In this document: one piece after another, positions 15,419 to 23,522 of the stretch
Layout of the letters: every line of letters begins with the position of its first letter
Numbering within the stretch: the first letter of the stretch is position 1
Position numbers and translations under genes: made by a program
Notes under the pieces: model-generated
Told to the model about the DNA's origin: nothing
What the model saw: the letters and a program-made list of their open reading frames with translations, nothing else
Database searches by the model: none
IMG/VR virus record: IMGVR_UViG_3300037225_000283
Coordinates: 1 to 43,566 of that record
Source of the DNA: a virus
Direction: 5' to 3' (one strand)
Length of the DNA stretch: 43,566 nucleotides

Positions 15419-15687
15419 TGTCGACCTCCTTAGAATATATTACACTGGCTCGTTTTAATTGTCCGGCTGACAGTCTTGCGCTCCTTAAGAGAGCGTCCTG
15501 TCATTTAATCGGAAGCTGGTAACTCAGTCCGAACCGGACTTGCTGGCTTTCCCCAATTACTGCGACTTTTCACCGTGCCGAATCTAACGGGGAAATTTGA
15601 GGATTTATTGCGAAGGGCACGTGAACATATCTCACCAGCTATACTTCATGCGCGTCAAACGTCCAAAGAAGAAGGGCTAGTCGGGGA
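15419..15687 (-). other. 269-bp leader/intergenic region with hairpins
   Basis: No gene. On the - strand it separates the OB-like gene from the Cys-cluster gene. Perfect hairpins: CGCTC/GAGCG at 15479-15495 and AGTCCG/CGGACT around AAC at 15526-15540, the latter sharing the CGAACCG centre of the palindrome at 14081. A weak promoter (CGGACA, 17 nt, TAATAT) may precede the 15418 start. Confidence 0.4.
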
Positions 15688-16263
15688 TCACGGCTCCCCA
15701 CGAAAAGAAGCCGCTTCCTCGAACGAGAGTTCCTCAATATACTCCCGCCCGAACTTGCTCCACACTGCGGCGCGGGCGTTTGGAATGTCGTCCTTGAACA
15801 TCTTGACGATGGCCGCGTGCTGCTCGGTGGTGGACATTCTAACCCGCTTCTCCGTTTTCAGGAACTCGTCCATTGCGCGGAAGGTTGCCCACATTGCGCC
15901 CTGGCAGTCCTTTCCCTTCCCCGCGAACAGATAACTCGCCGCGTTCAGGGCGTTGCCCCGCATGATGCGGGCTTCCTTTTGAGGGTCATCCTTCTTGAAA
16001 CCACCACCCCCGAAAGCGGGCTTGTCCTCTTTCACCATGAGGTCGGTGCCGTAGGTGTTGGTGACTTCCTCAAGCGCGGCGGTGAACTTCTTGCCAGCCG
16101 TCCACAGTTCCTCGTCTTTCTTGAACCACCGCTTGACGGTAGTGGAAACGTTGCCGTCGGTTGCGGTGAAGGTCAGCTTGCTCGAACCCGTCTTGGGTGA
16201 CGGCCCGTACTTGTCTACGATTGCGGTAACAGACCACTCCCTACTCGTATATGATTCTCCCAT
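15688..16263 (-). CDS. OB-fold-like DNA-binding protein (possible SSB)
   Basis: 191 aa, start after ATAGGAGG. The N-terminal half (residues 5-85) is strand-rich with aromatic and basic positions (REWSVTAIVDKYG, SSKLTFTATDG, VKRWFKKDEELW) as in single-strand DNA-binding OB folds; a GGGGF loop follows at about 91. The C-terminal half is helical. First gene after promoter P2, so it has its own strong early promoter, as expected of a protein needed in quantity. An SSB role is inferred from fold pattern and from the absence of another candidate in the genome. Confidence 0.45.
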   Translation of the reverse strand: MGESYTSREWSVTAIVDKYGPSPKTGSSKLTFTATDGNVSTTVKRWFKKDEELWTAGKKFTAALEEVTNTYGTDLMVKEDKPAFGGGGFKKDDPQKEARIMRGNALNAASYLFAGKGKDCQGAMWATFRAMDEFLKTEKRVRMSTTEQHAAIVKMFKDDIPNARAAVWSKFGREYIEELSFEEAASFRGEP

Positions 16264-16321
16264 TTGAACCTCCTATCGGGCTGCTCCGCTAGAGACTTAT
16301 GCCCTCGTACCCTATAATACT

Positions 16322-16349
16322 ATTATATGGTTTTCCGTATTTCCTGCAA
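16322..16349 (-). promoter_or_regulatory. Promoter P2 (conserved family) before the OB-like gene
   Basis: On the - strand: -35 TTGCAG (16344-16349), spacer GAAATACGGAAAACCA (16 nt), -10 TATAAT (16322-16327), then AGTATTATAGGG. Directly upstream of the ribosome site and start at 16263, giving a leader of about 50 nt. Confidence 0.8.
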
Positions 16350-16357
16350 GGGGTAAT

Positions 16358-16732
16358 TTATACTAGCCCGCCTTCGCCCTTCTTTGGAATCCTAAATACA
16401 TAAGTTCCCCCACGAACAGACGATAGCCATGTCGTTCTCCATATCGACTCATTCATTTGTAACGCCCTGATTGCCATTTCTGCTCCATGGCGATACCGCG
16501 ACGACAACCGCAATACTTGTCCATCACACCTGCAAGCGCCTTCTCCAGAACACCAAAGAAAAATCTTCGCCATAAGTTCAAATACAAAGTTCACATCACG
16601 CAACGGAGCCTCTCGAACAAAATCAAGCGTGTCCTGCGTTGGCTGGCCCGTGTAGTTGTCCCAAAAAGCATAATTATAACCAGCGGTGTTCTTCTTAAAC
16701 CATTCTTGTTCGTGCCAAGACGGACGACTCAT
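16358..16732 (-). CDS. Hypothetical protein, 124 aa
   Basis: Unrecognised. Start ATG at 16732 (a GTG at 16735 is also in frame), with AAGGGGG about nine bases upstream. Rich in Trp and Arg; an internal CSGEGACRCDG segment has three cysteines that could bind metal, and the middle (DVNFVFELMAKIFLW) is a hydrophobic helix rather than a clear membrane span. It is the last gene of the run of small genes below the Cas4-like nuclease and is followed at once by promoter P2. Confidence 0.6.
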   Translation of the reverse strand: MSRPSWHEQEWFKKNTAGYNYAFWDNYTGQPTQDTLDFVREAPLRDVNFVFELMAKIFLWCSGEGACRCDGQVLRLSSRYRHGAEMAIRALQMNESIWRTTWLSSVRGGTYVFRIPKKGEGGLV

Positions 16733-16738
16733 CACACA

Positions 16739-16927
16739 TCACCCCCTTAGATTTGGTGACCAATCACGAATACGCGCCTTGATGCCACAATAGGAAACGT
16801 CGGTCTTGTAATTGCCGTTCATAAACGAGTATGGGTCGCGCACGGTGTTCACAATATCCTCAATAATATCGTTGAACTGCTCTTCCAAGTCGCTCTCGGA
16901 AGCCACCATATTGTTGATGTCGCTCAC
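16739..16927 (-). CDS. Hypothetical acidic protein, 62 aa
   Basis: Unrecognised. GTG start inside a GTGA overlap with the upstream gene, with GAGGGGGACA as ribosome site. The N-terminal 30 residues are acidic and helical (SESDLEEQFNDIIEDIVNTV), the rest strand/turn with one cysteine. Its size, overlap coupling and place in the early operon suggest a small host-interaction or accessory protein, but nothing in the sequence gives a function. Confidence 0.6.
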   Translation of the reverse strand: MSDINNMVASESDLEEQFNDIIEDIVNTVRDPYSFMNGNYKTDVSYCGIKARIRDWSPNLRG

Positions 16928-17112
16928 TTGTCCCCCTCATAGTAGTTGTCTTCGGCACGGCGGAATTCAGCGTCTGACCGTGCGGCCTCGTGTACGTCGT
17001 CTTTCAAGAGCCAGATGACGTAATTTTCGATGCTCAATCCTTTATGGAAAGCGAGAAGGGCAACGTCATTGGCAAGGTGCATGTCCTCGATATCAATAAT
17101 GAGTCGCTTCAT
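16924..17112 (-). CDS. Hypothetical protein, 62 aa
   Basis: Unrecognised. The start is the ATG at 17112, nine bases after GGAGG; a longer upstream reading would overlap the previous gene. Sequence MKRLIIDIEDMHLANDVALL then a helix (HKGLSIENYVIWLL) and an acidic tail (RRAEDNYYEGDK). The N-terminal IIDIED strand is typical of small phage proteins. Overlaps the following gene by four bases. Confidence 0.6.
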   Translation of the reverse strand: MKRLIIDIEDMHLANDVALLAFHKGLSIENYVIWLLKDDVHEAARSDAEFRRAEDNYYEGDK

Positions 17113-17113
17113 G

Positions 17114-17437
17114 TTACAATGCCTCCAACGCCTGTTTCTTGAAATATTCTGTTGCATTGGTGAGGACTGTGTCGATGAGTTTTTGGTCAAACTCGTCAGC
17201 ATCCGGGAACTTGACGTATCTGCGGACTGTTTCTTCCCCCATCTCACCTACGAGGACGCCGATGGTCTCGTTGAGAAGTTGGGAACCGGTAAACTTCATA
17301 CCGGAGAGACTGATAGAGACCGTTCCCGATGTGATGCCTCTGCGCAAGATAGTGCAGAGCTTTACGGTGTTGCCCTTGTCAGAAATGCCCCATCCTCCGG
17401 GACAATAATCAGTGAGTTTGACGTGCACCATACTCAT
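17114..17437 (-). CDS. Hypothetical protein, 107 aa
   Basis: Unrecognised. Start ATG overlaps the stop of the upstream gene (ATGA at 17434-17437) with AAAGGAA before it. The sequence is beta-rich in the first half (VSISLSGMKFTGSQLL) and helical in the second (DADEFDQKLIDTVLTNATEYFKKQ). No catalytic motif. Member of the early operon between a Cys/His-rich protein and a 62-aa protein. Confidence 0.6.
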   Translation of the reverse strand: MSMVHVKLTDYCPGGWGISDKGNTVKLCTILRRGITSGTVSISLSGMKFTGSQLLNETIGVLVGEMGEETVRRYVKFPDADEFDQKLIDTVLTNATEYFKKQALEAL

Positions 17438-17742
17438 TTGATTCCTTTCGCGGCAAAGACCGCAAGGTCAAGGTATCTATGGTCTTCGACATCTGTCCAT
17501 CCTGTCCATGGAGCATCCCATCGACTACTGTGACGGCAGAGCAGCCATTGCTTGAGAGTGTAGCAGTCGGGACGTTTGAGAACCGCGCTGTTGTAGGGGT
17601 CTCGAATAGTAAAGGAAATCCACGGTGGATTGAATTTATCGAGAAACTCTGGCGGTGTTCTGCATCCCCCATCATGGATAAAGTGCGAACCATTCTTGCA
17701 AGGTTTACCGTGTCCAGTTTCAGACGGGCAATAATGTCTCAT
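17434..17742 (-). CDS. Cys/His-rich small protein, 102 aa
   Basis: Start ATG after GGAGGTGATGC. The N-terminal region (CPSETGHGKPCKNGSHFIHDGGC) has cysteines 5, 15 and 27 and several histidines, so a zinc-binding knuckle is likely; further Cys and Trp residues (CYTLKQWLLCRHSSRW) follow. Overlaps the Cas4-like gene by four bases and the next gene by four. No family recognised; it may be a partner of the neighbouring nuclease but that is speculation. Confidence 0.6.
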   Translation of the reverse strand: MRHYCPSETGHGKPCKNGSHFIHDGGCRTPPEFLDKFNPPWISFTIRDPYNSAVLKRPDCYTLKQWLLCRHSSRWDAPWTGWTDVEDHRYLDLAVFAAKGIK

Positions 17743-18428
17743 GCATCACCTCCCCCCTTGTTCTCATCACATTGATTTAAGAATGGACAATACACGCAGT
17801 AGGGGTCGCGCCCGTACCTTTTCGGCGCGGCTGCAAAATCCCCTTCCTTGATACAGTCAAGGGTCGCATCAATCAGTGCGTCGGCCTTGTCCATTTCCAG
17901 CGCACTAGCCCATTGAACCTTGTACTCTTCGGGGCTAATCAGTTCGTACGCCCACTTGGTCGTGCAGGGGGCAAAGCGGCGGTAGAAAGCCAACTGCAAC
18001 GCCTCTTTCTTGCGTCCCAGCTTCCCGACAAACTTGTGGTCCACGAGGACGGGAACTTGAACGTAGTCGAGGAAACAGTGAACGCGCCCTAGGGTCGGGT
18101 CGTCTGTCCGTATCTCAATCTCTACCCCATCGGGGGCGCGGAAGAGAGTGTTTGCCGACCAGACGCCCCACTGCTTCTCTGCCTGTTCCTTGACGGCGAA
18201 GGGGTCGGCGTCCGTTTTCTCTGAAATCTCGTCCATGAGGTCGCCCCACAAGGGGAGCGGCCCGCCCGTTAAGAAGTCGGCGACGGTCTTGTGGAGGAAA
18301 CTGCCCGCCAGAGCGGGGGCAGCGTCAGGAATGGGGTAGTGCTCAACGTACTTAAAGTGCCACGCTTGCGGGCAATCCAGATAGGTTGAGAGTGATGTGG
18401 GGCTAATTGTAAAGATAGGGTTCTCCAT
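17739..18428 (-). CDS. Cas4/RecB-like PD-(D/E)XK exonuclease with Fe-S cysteines
   Basis: 229 aa. The N-terminus [19 protein letters not shown] is the standard opening of RecB/Cas4-family nucleases with Cys19 as first cluster ligand; His46 (GSFLHK), Asp121, Asp130-x-Lys132 and Gln145 (QLAFY) form the PD-(D/E)XK site (here Asp instead of Glu before x-K). The C-terminus CVYCPFLNQC supplies Cys211, 214 and 220, completing a four-Cys [4Fe-4S] cluster. Such phage proteins act as 5'-3' or bidirectional exonucleases in recombination and replication. Strong ribosome site CGGAGGTG; its start lies inside the 3' end of the methyltransferase gene. Confidence 0.85.
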   Translation of the reverse strand: MENPIFTISPTSLSTYLDCPQAWHFKYVEHYPIPDAAPALAGSFLHKTVADFLTGGPLPLWGDLMDEISEKTDADPFAVKEQAEKQWGVWSANTLFRAPDGVEIEIRTDDPTLGRVHCFLDYVQVPVLVDHKFVGKLGRKKEALQLAFYRRFAPCTTKWAYELISPEEYKVQWASALEMDKADALIDATLDCIKEGDFAAAPKRYGRDPYCVYCPFLNQCDENKGGGDA

Positions 18429-20358
18429 GTTTCACCTCCGGCGTTACCGCAAATAACGGCCCTTCCATATCCGAAATTCTCTTTCTTGCGATCTCCGTAT
18501 ACTTTTCGTCAATCTCAATCCCGATGAAGTCTCGGTGTTCCAGAATACAGGCAATTCCTGTCGTACCTGAACCCATGAAGGGGTCGAGAACTACACCGCC
18601 TGTCGGGGTTCGGGTCAACTTGCAGAGATAGCGCATGAGGTCAACGGGCTTGACGGTTGGGTGAGTATTGCGGCTCATGCCTTGTCCTGCTTGCCGCCTA
18701 CGTTCCCCAATTCCGCCAGCGTTCCACTTGTTCGCATCAACCTCTTCCATATCTTCCAGCCCCGCGTTCCTCTCGCTTGATGATGCCTTCGATGTATAAA
18801 AAAAGCGGGAAGCACCGCCAGAATCGGCGACGCCCTGAACGGACTCGTAGAGATGTCCCGCTCCACCACCAAAAGGCTTAGCGCCATCTGTCCAACGATT
18901 GATTACGCCAGAAGACTTGCTTATTCCACTCTGCTCATCCAGCAACCGTGCGGAGCTGGTCGGATCTACAATGGAGTAACCTGTGCGCTTGAAATATTTA
19001 CGCCAGCATTCTGGTACGTCTCTAGCAAGTACCTCAAACGCTTGTTCTCCTCCACCAACATGGTGAACATCTTGATATGTTCCGTTGGGTTCGTCAGTTG
19101 CAGATTCTCTATCCGATTGTCCGTCTTGGCTCCGTTCCTGTGATGGACAATTTCCCCCTTCAACAGGGGCCGATTCAAGCTCATTGCCATTACCAATCGG
19201 TGCATTAACACGTCCGGTCGATGTTTCGGACACATCGGCGCTGCAATTTCCCGCTGATGCTCGGTCAATTCGTACAGGGCTATGTACCAATACCCCCGAC
19301 TCATCCAACGTCCCTTGTAAAATGGACAGTTCTTCCCCTTGCGGTCTACCCGTTTTTGCCCCTGCCGCATTTTCTCTTTGGCTTCCTCCGTGTGGTGCTT
19401 GCCTACCATCGGTCTCGGTGGATTTGCCTTGATCCATTGGTCGTAACAGCCCTTCGAACAAAACTTCTTGCCCCGCCTCACACAACTCGGGTATGTCTGG
19501 AACTCTTTGCCACATTGCAGACACTTTATGTAAGTCGCCATAGTATTGTTTTATCACCTCCAGGGCCATTATATCACAATTGTTGTCTAATGTCAATACA
19601 GGAACAAGGGTTTGTTCGAGCAGGAGATTGGCGGGCCAACGACCACCAACAGGTTCAAGGTCGCCATCACAGCCAAAGCCCTCTCCGTTGAATCCACCGC
19701 TATCCGGCTTTATGTTGACCTTACGAACGCCGCCGATGCCACCGATTCGTCCGCCGTCTATCCATAGTCCTGCCACACCCCACTTCTGCGCGTTCTCGGC
19801 ATAGGTTCCTTCTAAGGGCTTCATGGCGATGATGATTGGCTCCCATGCGGGCTTCAGGGCAGTACCATAACCTTGCCAGAGATGAGCGACGGGAGTAGCG
19901 GGAGCGGTGACTAGAACCCGTTTTCCCTCTTCACTTTTATCCTTCCAGCCACCAGCGAACGAATGGGGGTGGTCTTGTTGTTGCAAGAGCGTTGTGGACT
20001 CTCCCACCACTTCCCTTTCTGCCCCTGCCGCCTTGTCAATCGCCTTGCTGATGTCCAGCGACTTTGGAAATCCTGAACCGTAGAGCCAACACATCGTGTC
20101 GCGCAACTCCCAACCCGCGTCCTCAATGGCACAGGCAAGGCGGTGAAAGGTACGAGTACCGCCAAAGGCCATCAGAATTGCCCCCGGCTTGGCAACGCGA
20201 AGGGCCGCTTGCCAGAACTCAATCGCGGGAACACCGTGATCCCACGACTTACCCATAAAATCCAAACCATAGGGTGGGTCTGTTATAATGCTGTCCACAC
20301 TATTTTCTGGAAGGGTGGGCATGACTTGAAGACAATCGCCACAGTGAATCGTGGTCAT
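18403..20358 (-). CDS. DNA methyltransferase, beta class, with a gene nested inside
   Basis: 651 aa as an uninterrupted ORF. Residues 1-120 carry the catalytic motif TDPPYGLDF (DPPY, adenine-N6 or cytosine-N4 type), and the C-terminal part has [11 protein letters not shown] and [10 protein letters not shown] (AdoMet site), i.e. motif order IV then I, beta class. Between [10 protein letters not shown] (about 250-260) and ARLLDEQSG (about 466) lies a 200-residue Gly/Ser/Gln-rich stretch unlike the family; it coincides with an HNH gene read in another frame (18966-19541). Related enzymes pass straight from one flank to the other. Either the ORF is translated with this insert, or the enzyme is inactivated. 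Follows a 89-aa gene by three bases and has a weak ribosome site. Confidence 0.8.
   Translation of the reverse strand: MTTIHCGDCLQVMPTLPENSVDSIITDPPYGLDFMGKSWDHGVPAIEFWQAALRVAKPGAILMAFGGTRTFHRLACAIEDAGWELRDTMCWLYGSGFPKSLDISKAIDKAAGAEREVVGESTTLLQQQDHPHSFAGGWKDKSEEGKRVLVTAPATPVAHLWQGYGTALKPAWEPIIIAMKPLEGTYAENAQKWGVAGLWIDGGRIGGIGGVRKVNIKPDSGGFNGEGFGCDGDLEPVGGRWPANLLLEQTLVPVLTLDNNCDIMALEVIKQYYGDLHKVSAMWQRVPDIPELCEAGQEVLFEGLLRPMDQGKSTETDGRQAPHGGSQRENAAGAKTGRPQGEELSILQGTLDESGVLVHSPVRIDRASAGNCSADVSETSTGRVNAPIGNGNELESAPVEGGNCPSQERSQDGQSDRESATDEPNGTYQDVHHVGGGEQAFEVLARDVPECWRKYFKRTGYSIVDPTSSARLLDEQSGISKSSGVINRWTDGAKPFGGGAGHLYESVQGVADSGGASRFFYTSKASSSERNAGLEDMEEVDANKWNAGGIGERRRQAGQGMSRNTHPTVKPVDLMRYLCKLTRTPTGGVVLDPFMGSGTTGIACILEHRDFIGIEIDEKYTEIARKRISDMEGPLFAVTPEVKHGEPYLYN
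18966..19541 (-). CDS. HNH homing endonuclease nested in the methyltransferase ORF
   Basis: 191 aa in the +1 frame relative to the methyltransferase, with its own GGAGGTG site 11 bases upstream. An N-terminal zinc ribbon (Cys7, Cys10, Cys28, Cys32) is followed by a NUMOD3-like motif ([15 protein letters not shown], 49-63) and an HNH core: MHRLVMAM with His114, IVHHRNG with His133/134, and DNRIENLQL with Asn142/146. A C-terminal leucine-rich helix ([10 protein letters not shown]) ends it. The fold and DNA-binding module are those of phage mobile endonucleases. No room for a group I intron: only tens of bases separate it from methyltransferase-like sequence on each side. Confidence 0.85.
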   Translation of the reverse strand: MATYIKCLQCGKEFQTYPSCVRRGKKFCSKGCYDQWIKANPPRPMVGKHHTEEAKEKMRQGQKRVDRKGKNCPFYKGRWMSRGYWYIALYELTEHQREIAAPMCPKHRPDVLMHRLVMAMSLNRPLLKGEIVHHRNGAKTDNRIENLQLTNPTEHIKMFTMLVEENKRLRYLLETYQNAGVNISSAQVTPL

Positions 20359-20361
20359 GTA

Positions 20362-20631
20362 TTAGTTGTCCACAACGCGAAACCCATTCCCCGTCTCCAT
20401 TAGGTCGCCGTGCAAGGCAACGGTGGGCAGATACGACCCGCGATAGCGGTTATAGTCGGCTTCCATTTTCCCCTTCCACCACGCGCAGTTGACTAAGAGG
20501 TCGTGAAGGCAATCCTGAGATAGGATGCGGCGGTCAGTGTGCCCCGTGTTGTTCATCCATGCCTCCACCATGGGGCCGAACTCGTCCTTAAGTTCAAGGT
20601 CTTCATGAAAGACAAAGCCTAGCCGCTGCAT
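20362..20631 (-). CDS. Hypothetical protein, 89 aa
   Basis: Unrecognised. Start ATG shares bases with the upstream stop (TAATG) and follows GGAGGTGAG. Mixed helix and strand with several Trp and His residues (EAWMNNTGHTDRRILSQDCLHDLLVNCAWWKGK). No motif that indicates activity. It is coupled between the 141-aa gene and the methyltransferase. Confidence 0.6.
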   Translation of the reverse strand: MQRLGFVFHEDLELKDEFGPMVEAWMNNTGHTDRRILSQDCLHDLLVNCAWWKGKMEADYNRYRGSYLPTVALHGDLMETGNGFRVVDN

Positions 20632-21056
20632 TACTCACCTCCATTTATTTCAGGTGGCGACACATAGATCGACTTCCAATATGCACCCGACGATGTTGCG
20701 GCTTGTCCAGATTGGCCATTGTCACCAACGGCGTAGTAGGCGGGTTTCTCCTTTATGGGCAGGGAATCACCATAGGATTTTGGCAATTCTACCATGGCGG
20801 ACAGGGTGAGTGCGACGGCATCCATCAATCCGTCTTTTGGCAGACTGATAACGGGAATCTCTCGCTCAACCTGGCTAGCGATCCAATGTTTTGCCCTATT
20901 CAAGCCCGCCTCTATCCCTTCTGCGCGGGCGGCGGCGATGAGGAGGTCAATCTCGGCAGTTGCCTCTTTCTCCGCATTGTCACCATGCCCACAGTCGAAC
21001 AGATAGTGTGCTACATCGTTGTAGGCGGGTTCTCGTAGTTCTTCTACCTTTGTCAT
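20631..21056 (-). CDS. Hypothetical protein, 141 aa
   Basis: Unrecognised. Start ATG overlaps the helicase stop (ATGA) with GAGGTGATTCA upstream. First 75 residues are helical and charged (EKEATAEIDLLIAAARAEGIEAGLNRAKHWIA), a pattern seen in many phage accessory proteins; the C-terminal 50 are low complexity with Gly/Ser and Tyr. No catalytic residues evident. Translational coupling to the DnaB-type helicase could mean a loader or accessory, but nothing in the sequence proves this. Confidence 0.55.
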   Translation of the reverse strand: MTKVEELREPAYNDVAHYLFDCGHGDNAEKEATAEIDLLIAAARAEGIEAGLNRAKHWIASQVEREIPVISLPKDGLMDAVALTLSAMVELPKSYGDSLPIKEKPAYYAVGDNGQSGQAATSSGAYWKSIYVSPPEINGGE

Positions 21057-22231
21057 TGAATCACCTCTTCTGACATCTTTCCGTAATGCGCGTTCATATT
21101 TATTGGATAATCGGCAGTCGTACCCCAGTTTCTATTTTTCACGAGGCGATATGTCCACGCCTTTTTTTCCCTCTGCGTTTCGGGGTCGAGGCCCTTTGTC
21201 TCCGCCTCCACGAATACCACCACGGACGCAGACTGCTCGACGGCGGAACTGCCCTTGAGCCGCCGCAAACTGGCCCTCTCGTCTCCTGGCTGCCCTCTGC
21301 TGAATTGTGACAGCATAATAATGGGCTGGTGCTGGGCGCGGGCGCGGAGTGTGGTCGTTACCTGATTAACTACCTTCTCTTCCCCCGAGTTTCCACCGAT
21401 CTGTATCAGTTGCAGATAATCAATGATTGCCACGTCTGGCTTGACCTGACGAATATAGCCGAGGACGGCGGAGAGTTCGTTGGAGCAGCTTTCCTGCACC
21501 CACAGGTTGTTCAACCACTCGTTCTCGATAAACATCTTGTAGAAGAAGGACAAGAACTGCGGGTTGCCATAGTCGCACTGTTCCAGCGGAAAGTCGTAGA
21601 GCATGTTGACCAGCCGTATAAAGATTTGGTAGTAGGTCATTTCCAAGCTGACGAACAACACTTTCGCGCCTTGGTTGCGGCAAAGGTTCACCGCCATATT
21701 GAGGGCCATCTGCGTCTTGCCGTGAGAGGTTTCCCCCGCCAGCACCCAATACTCTCCCTTCATCAGCTTGGTAAACTTGTCAAGGGTCGTGAAGCCGGTC
21801 TTGAAAATCCTCATCTTCGACAAGCCCTCAATCTCGTCCATGTTGAAGAGCTGGCTGATGGGTTTCGCCTGCCCCACCGTCCGCATGCTCTGAATAAAGG
21901 CTTCGATGGCGAGCGGGTCGGGGTTTTCCTGCTGAGACTCCAGCATACGAATTAACTCCCGCCCCTGCGCCTTCTGCGCCAAGTCCTGCCAGAGAGGTTC
22001 TATGTCAACGACTTCCACGCACAACTCGTCCACGAGGCGGGCCTTGTTGACCTTGGCAAGCTCAATCTCCAGCCGCACCTTGTCATTGAAGCCAGCCTTA
22101 ATGAGCTTCCACATGAGCTGATGGTCGGGAAAAAAGAAGTCCGAGGGTACAAGGGGAATATCGTCCTTTGGATGTGTTACCGCCCACGTCAGGACGGCCA
22201 GCTCCTCGTTCTTACTGACGCGCTCAGGCAT
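21053..22231 (-). CDS. DnaB-type replicative helicase
   Basis: 392 aa. Walker A GETSHGKT at 166-173, SLEM at 195-198, Walker B PDVAIIDYLQL with Asp271, then QLSQFSRG-like (MLSQFSRG) and GSSAVEQSASVVVFV, all diagnostic of the RecA-like domain of superfamily 4 helicases. The N-terminal 120 residues correspond to a shortened DnaB N-domain. Together with the primase at 27679 it forms the phage replisome core; no DNA polymerase is encoded. Start ATG after AGGGGCG; overlaps neighbours by 8 and 4 bases. Confidence 0.92.
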   Translation of the reverse strand: MPERVSKNEELAVLTWAVTHPKDDIPLVPSDFFFPDHQLMWKLIKAGFNDKVRLEIELAKVNKARLVDELCVEVVDIEPLWQDLAQKAQGRELIRMLESQQENPDPLAIEAFIQSMRTVGQAKPISQLFNMDEIEGLSKMRIFKTGFTTLDKFTKLMKGEYWVLAGETSHGKTQMALNMAVNLCRNQGAKVLFVSLEMTYYQIFIRLVNMLYDFPLEQCDYGNPQFLSFFYKMFIENEWLNNLWVQESCSNELSAVLGYIRQVKPDVAIIDYLQLIQIGGNSGEEKVVNQVTTTLRARAQHQPIIMLSQFSRGQPGDERASLRRLKGSSAVEQSASVVVFVEAETKGLDPETQREKKAWTYRLVKNRNWGTTADYPINMNAHYGKMSEEVIQ

Positions 22232-22613
22232 TTTTCGCCCCTAAAACATCGAGTATCAATTCCGCCAGCGCGTCACAGAGGAAAACCTGAGTTTCGGTGT
22301 AAATGCACTGCTCAATGATAATGTCATCAATGTTGCGGCGGTCTTTCCAGAAGGTACAGTTGAAGCCGTCAAGGTCGTTTGTGATTTCGATGCTGTTGCC
22401 ATGTGAGAGCAGCCACGAAAGAAGGGTATCGGCACGGTAAGCAATCGGGCCGTCTCCGCTTTCCGCCCCATGCCAACCTTCTACAAGGTCGACATCGCCA
22501 GGGGCGCGCTCCAGCCATTTGAACGGATAGCCAGCGGTGTCAAATCCTTCCGGCGCCTCAAACCCCGCCACAGCCAGGCGTTTGCTGGTCTCCAGACTCG
22601 TAAACTCGCTCAT
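22224..22613 (-). CDS. Hypothetical protein, 129 aa
   Basis: Unrecognised by name. Acidic, with the layout of small phage alpha/beta proteins: SWLLSH, ITNDLDGFNCTFWKD and a C-terminal helix ALAELILDVLGAK. The middle GFNCTFW strand resembles the beta-sandwich proteins common in phage early regions. Overlaps the helicase by eight bases and the upstream 48-aa gene by four. Confidence 0.6.
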   Translation of the reverse strand: MSEFTSLETSKRLAVAGFEAPEGFDTAGYPFKWLERAPGDVDLVEGWHGAESGDGPIAYRADTLLSWLLSHGNSIEITNDLDGFNCTFWKDRRNIDDIIIEQCIYTETQVFLCDALAELILDVLGAKNA

Positions 22614-22756
22614 TTCTTCACCCTTTCCTGTTTCTCACACCTCATCGGCATCATGGCAATCGGTACGTTCTTCGCCGTGACGCAGCACATGGAAACGCCA
22701 TTCAAGGCGAGGTAGAACTTACAGTCCCAGCACGCTGCGTTCATGGATTTTCTCAT
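22610..22756 (-). CDS. 48-aa Cys-rich (zinc-binding) protein
   Basis: Small gene with an excellent GGAGGTGACGCC ribosome site directly before its ATG and ATGA overlaps at both ends. Contains C-x2-C (ACWDCKFY), then a CC pair and a final Cys (MPMRC), suggesting a single zinc-bound knuckle. The start context, GGAGGTGACGCC then AT, is identical to that of the gene at 27105 whose start reads ATA. Function unknown. Confidence 0.65.
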   Translation of the reverse strand: MRKSMNAACWDCKFYLALNGVSMCCVTAKNVPIAMMPMRCEKQERVKK

Positions 22757-23271
22757 GGCGTCACCTCCGGCACGAACAGCACCCGCACGGGTACGTTCTT
22801 ACGCCGTCCCCAGTGGGTTGCCTCGTGCGCCGAATACATGAACACGTCCAACTTGTTGTCCTTGATAGCAGAGCCAGTATCGATGACGGTACAGGGATCG
22901 CCGTTGTTATAGCCAGGGATCTGTAGTTTTGTTCCAAATGGAAATACGGAAAGGTCTGCCGCAATGCCCCCGACATACACCCGCTTTCCCGATGCCGTTA
23001 TGAGCGGGCTAGCGTCAGTTTGTGCAACAGTAGGGCTGTAGGCGGTTATCTCCATGTATAAAATCTTTACCGGCTCGGCTGCCATTCTGCGAGCTGTTCT
23101 GAAGTTTGTAATGTCGCCCGCCGTTACCAGCCTTGGGTTCATGAATGTAAGCAACAGGACAACAACGAACGTAGCAATGATGGCAAGAACCAGCGTCACG
23201 GCCATAACATTAAAGAGGTCTTGCCAAGCGCAGTAGTCAGAATAATGCTTGCGAGATTTTGACCACTTCAT
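22753..23271 (-). CDS. Membrane-anchored 3D-domain cell-wall protein
   Basis: 172 aa. One membrane helix (residues 22-44, VMAVTLVLAIIATFVVVLLLTF) leads to a C-terminal 3D domain (71-165): MEITAYSP, AADLSVFPFGTKL, VIDTGSAIK, LDVF, HEATHWG, with Asp106, Asp131 and Asp142 as the three aspartates. This fold (RlpA/MltA-like double-psi barrel) occurs in lytic transglycosylase-type and resuscitation-promoting wall enzymes. Unusually it is in the early replication operon, not the lysis cassette, so it may modify the wall early (for example exclusion or sporulation-related remodelling); inference only. Confidence 0.8.
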   Translation of the reverse strand: MKWSKSRKHYSDYCAWQDLFNVMAVTLVLAIIATFVVVLLLTFMNPRLVTAGDITNFRTARRMAAEPVKILYMEITAYSPTVAQTDASPLITASGKRVYVGGIAADLSVFPFGTKLQIPGYNNGDPCTVIDTGSAIKDNKLDVFMYSAHEATHWGRRKNVPVRVLFVPEVTP

Positions 23272-23522
23272 GGAACCTCCGTGTACTGTCCTTTGTGAGT
23301 TTCAAGAGCCTCCACCAGAGGCCGCCACCTTTCAAGCAGGGCGGTCGCGTTGGCAAGCTGTTCTTTCAGTTTCGGCAAGGTATGACTATACCCGCCAGCA
23401 CTGTGAAACTTCCCCGCATTGTTTCCAGCGGTAAACATTTTATCGTCGTCATCACTCGTCCGGCGAAGTGTTGTCCAGTACTCCGCCTCGCCCATAAAAA
23501 CTACCTTACCCAGTTTTCTCAT
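23268..23522 (-). CDS. Hypothetical helical protein, 84 aa
   Basis: Start ATG at 23522 follows GGGAGGTTCT; a longer upstream reading would include this site. The C-terminal half (HTLPKLKEQLANATALLERWRPLVEALE) is a long amphipathic helix of coiled-coil type; the N-terminus is basic and contains an acidic SDDDDK stretch. Common in phage early regions, function unknown. ATGA overlap with the 3D-domain gene. Confidence 0.6.
   Translation of the reverse strand: MRKLGKVVFMGEAEYWTTLRRTSDDDDKMFTAGNNAGKFHSAGGYSHTLPKLKEQLANATALLERWRPLVEALETHKGQYTEVP

Noticed and set aside
17409-17693. 94-codon - strand ORF overlapping the Cys/His-rich gene
   Set aside because: The 17434-17742 frame has the ribosome site and ATGA coupling on both sides; this one has neither.
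18966-19541. Intein in the methyltransferase
   Set aside because: The HNH motifs are in a different frame from the methyltransferase and the in-frame insert lacks splicing motifs (N-terminal Cys/Ser block, C-terminal His-Asn).
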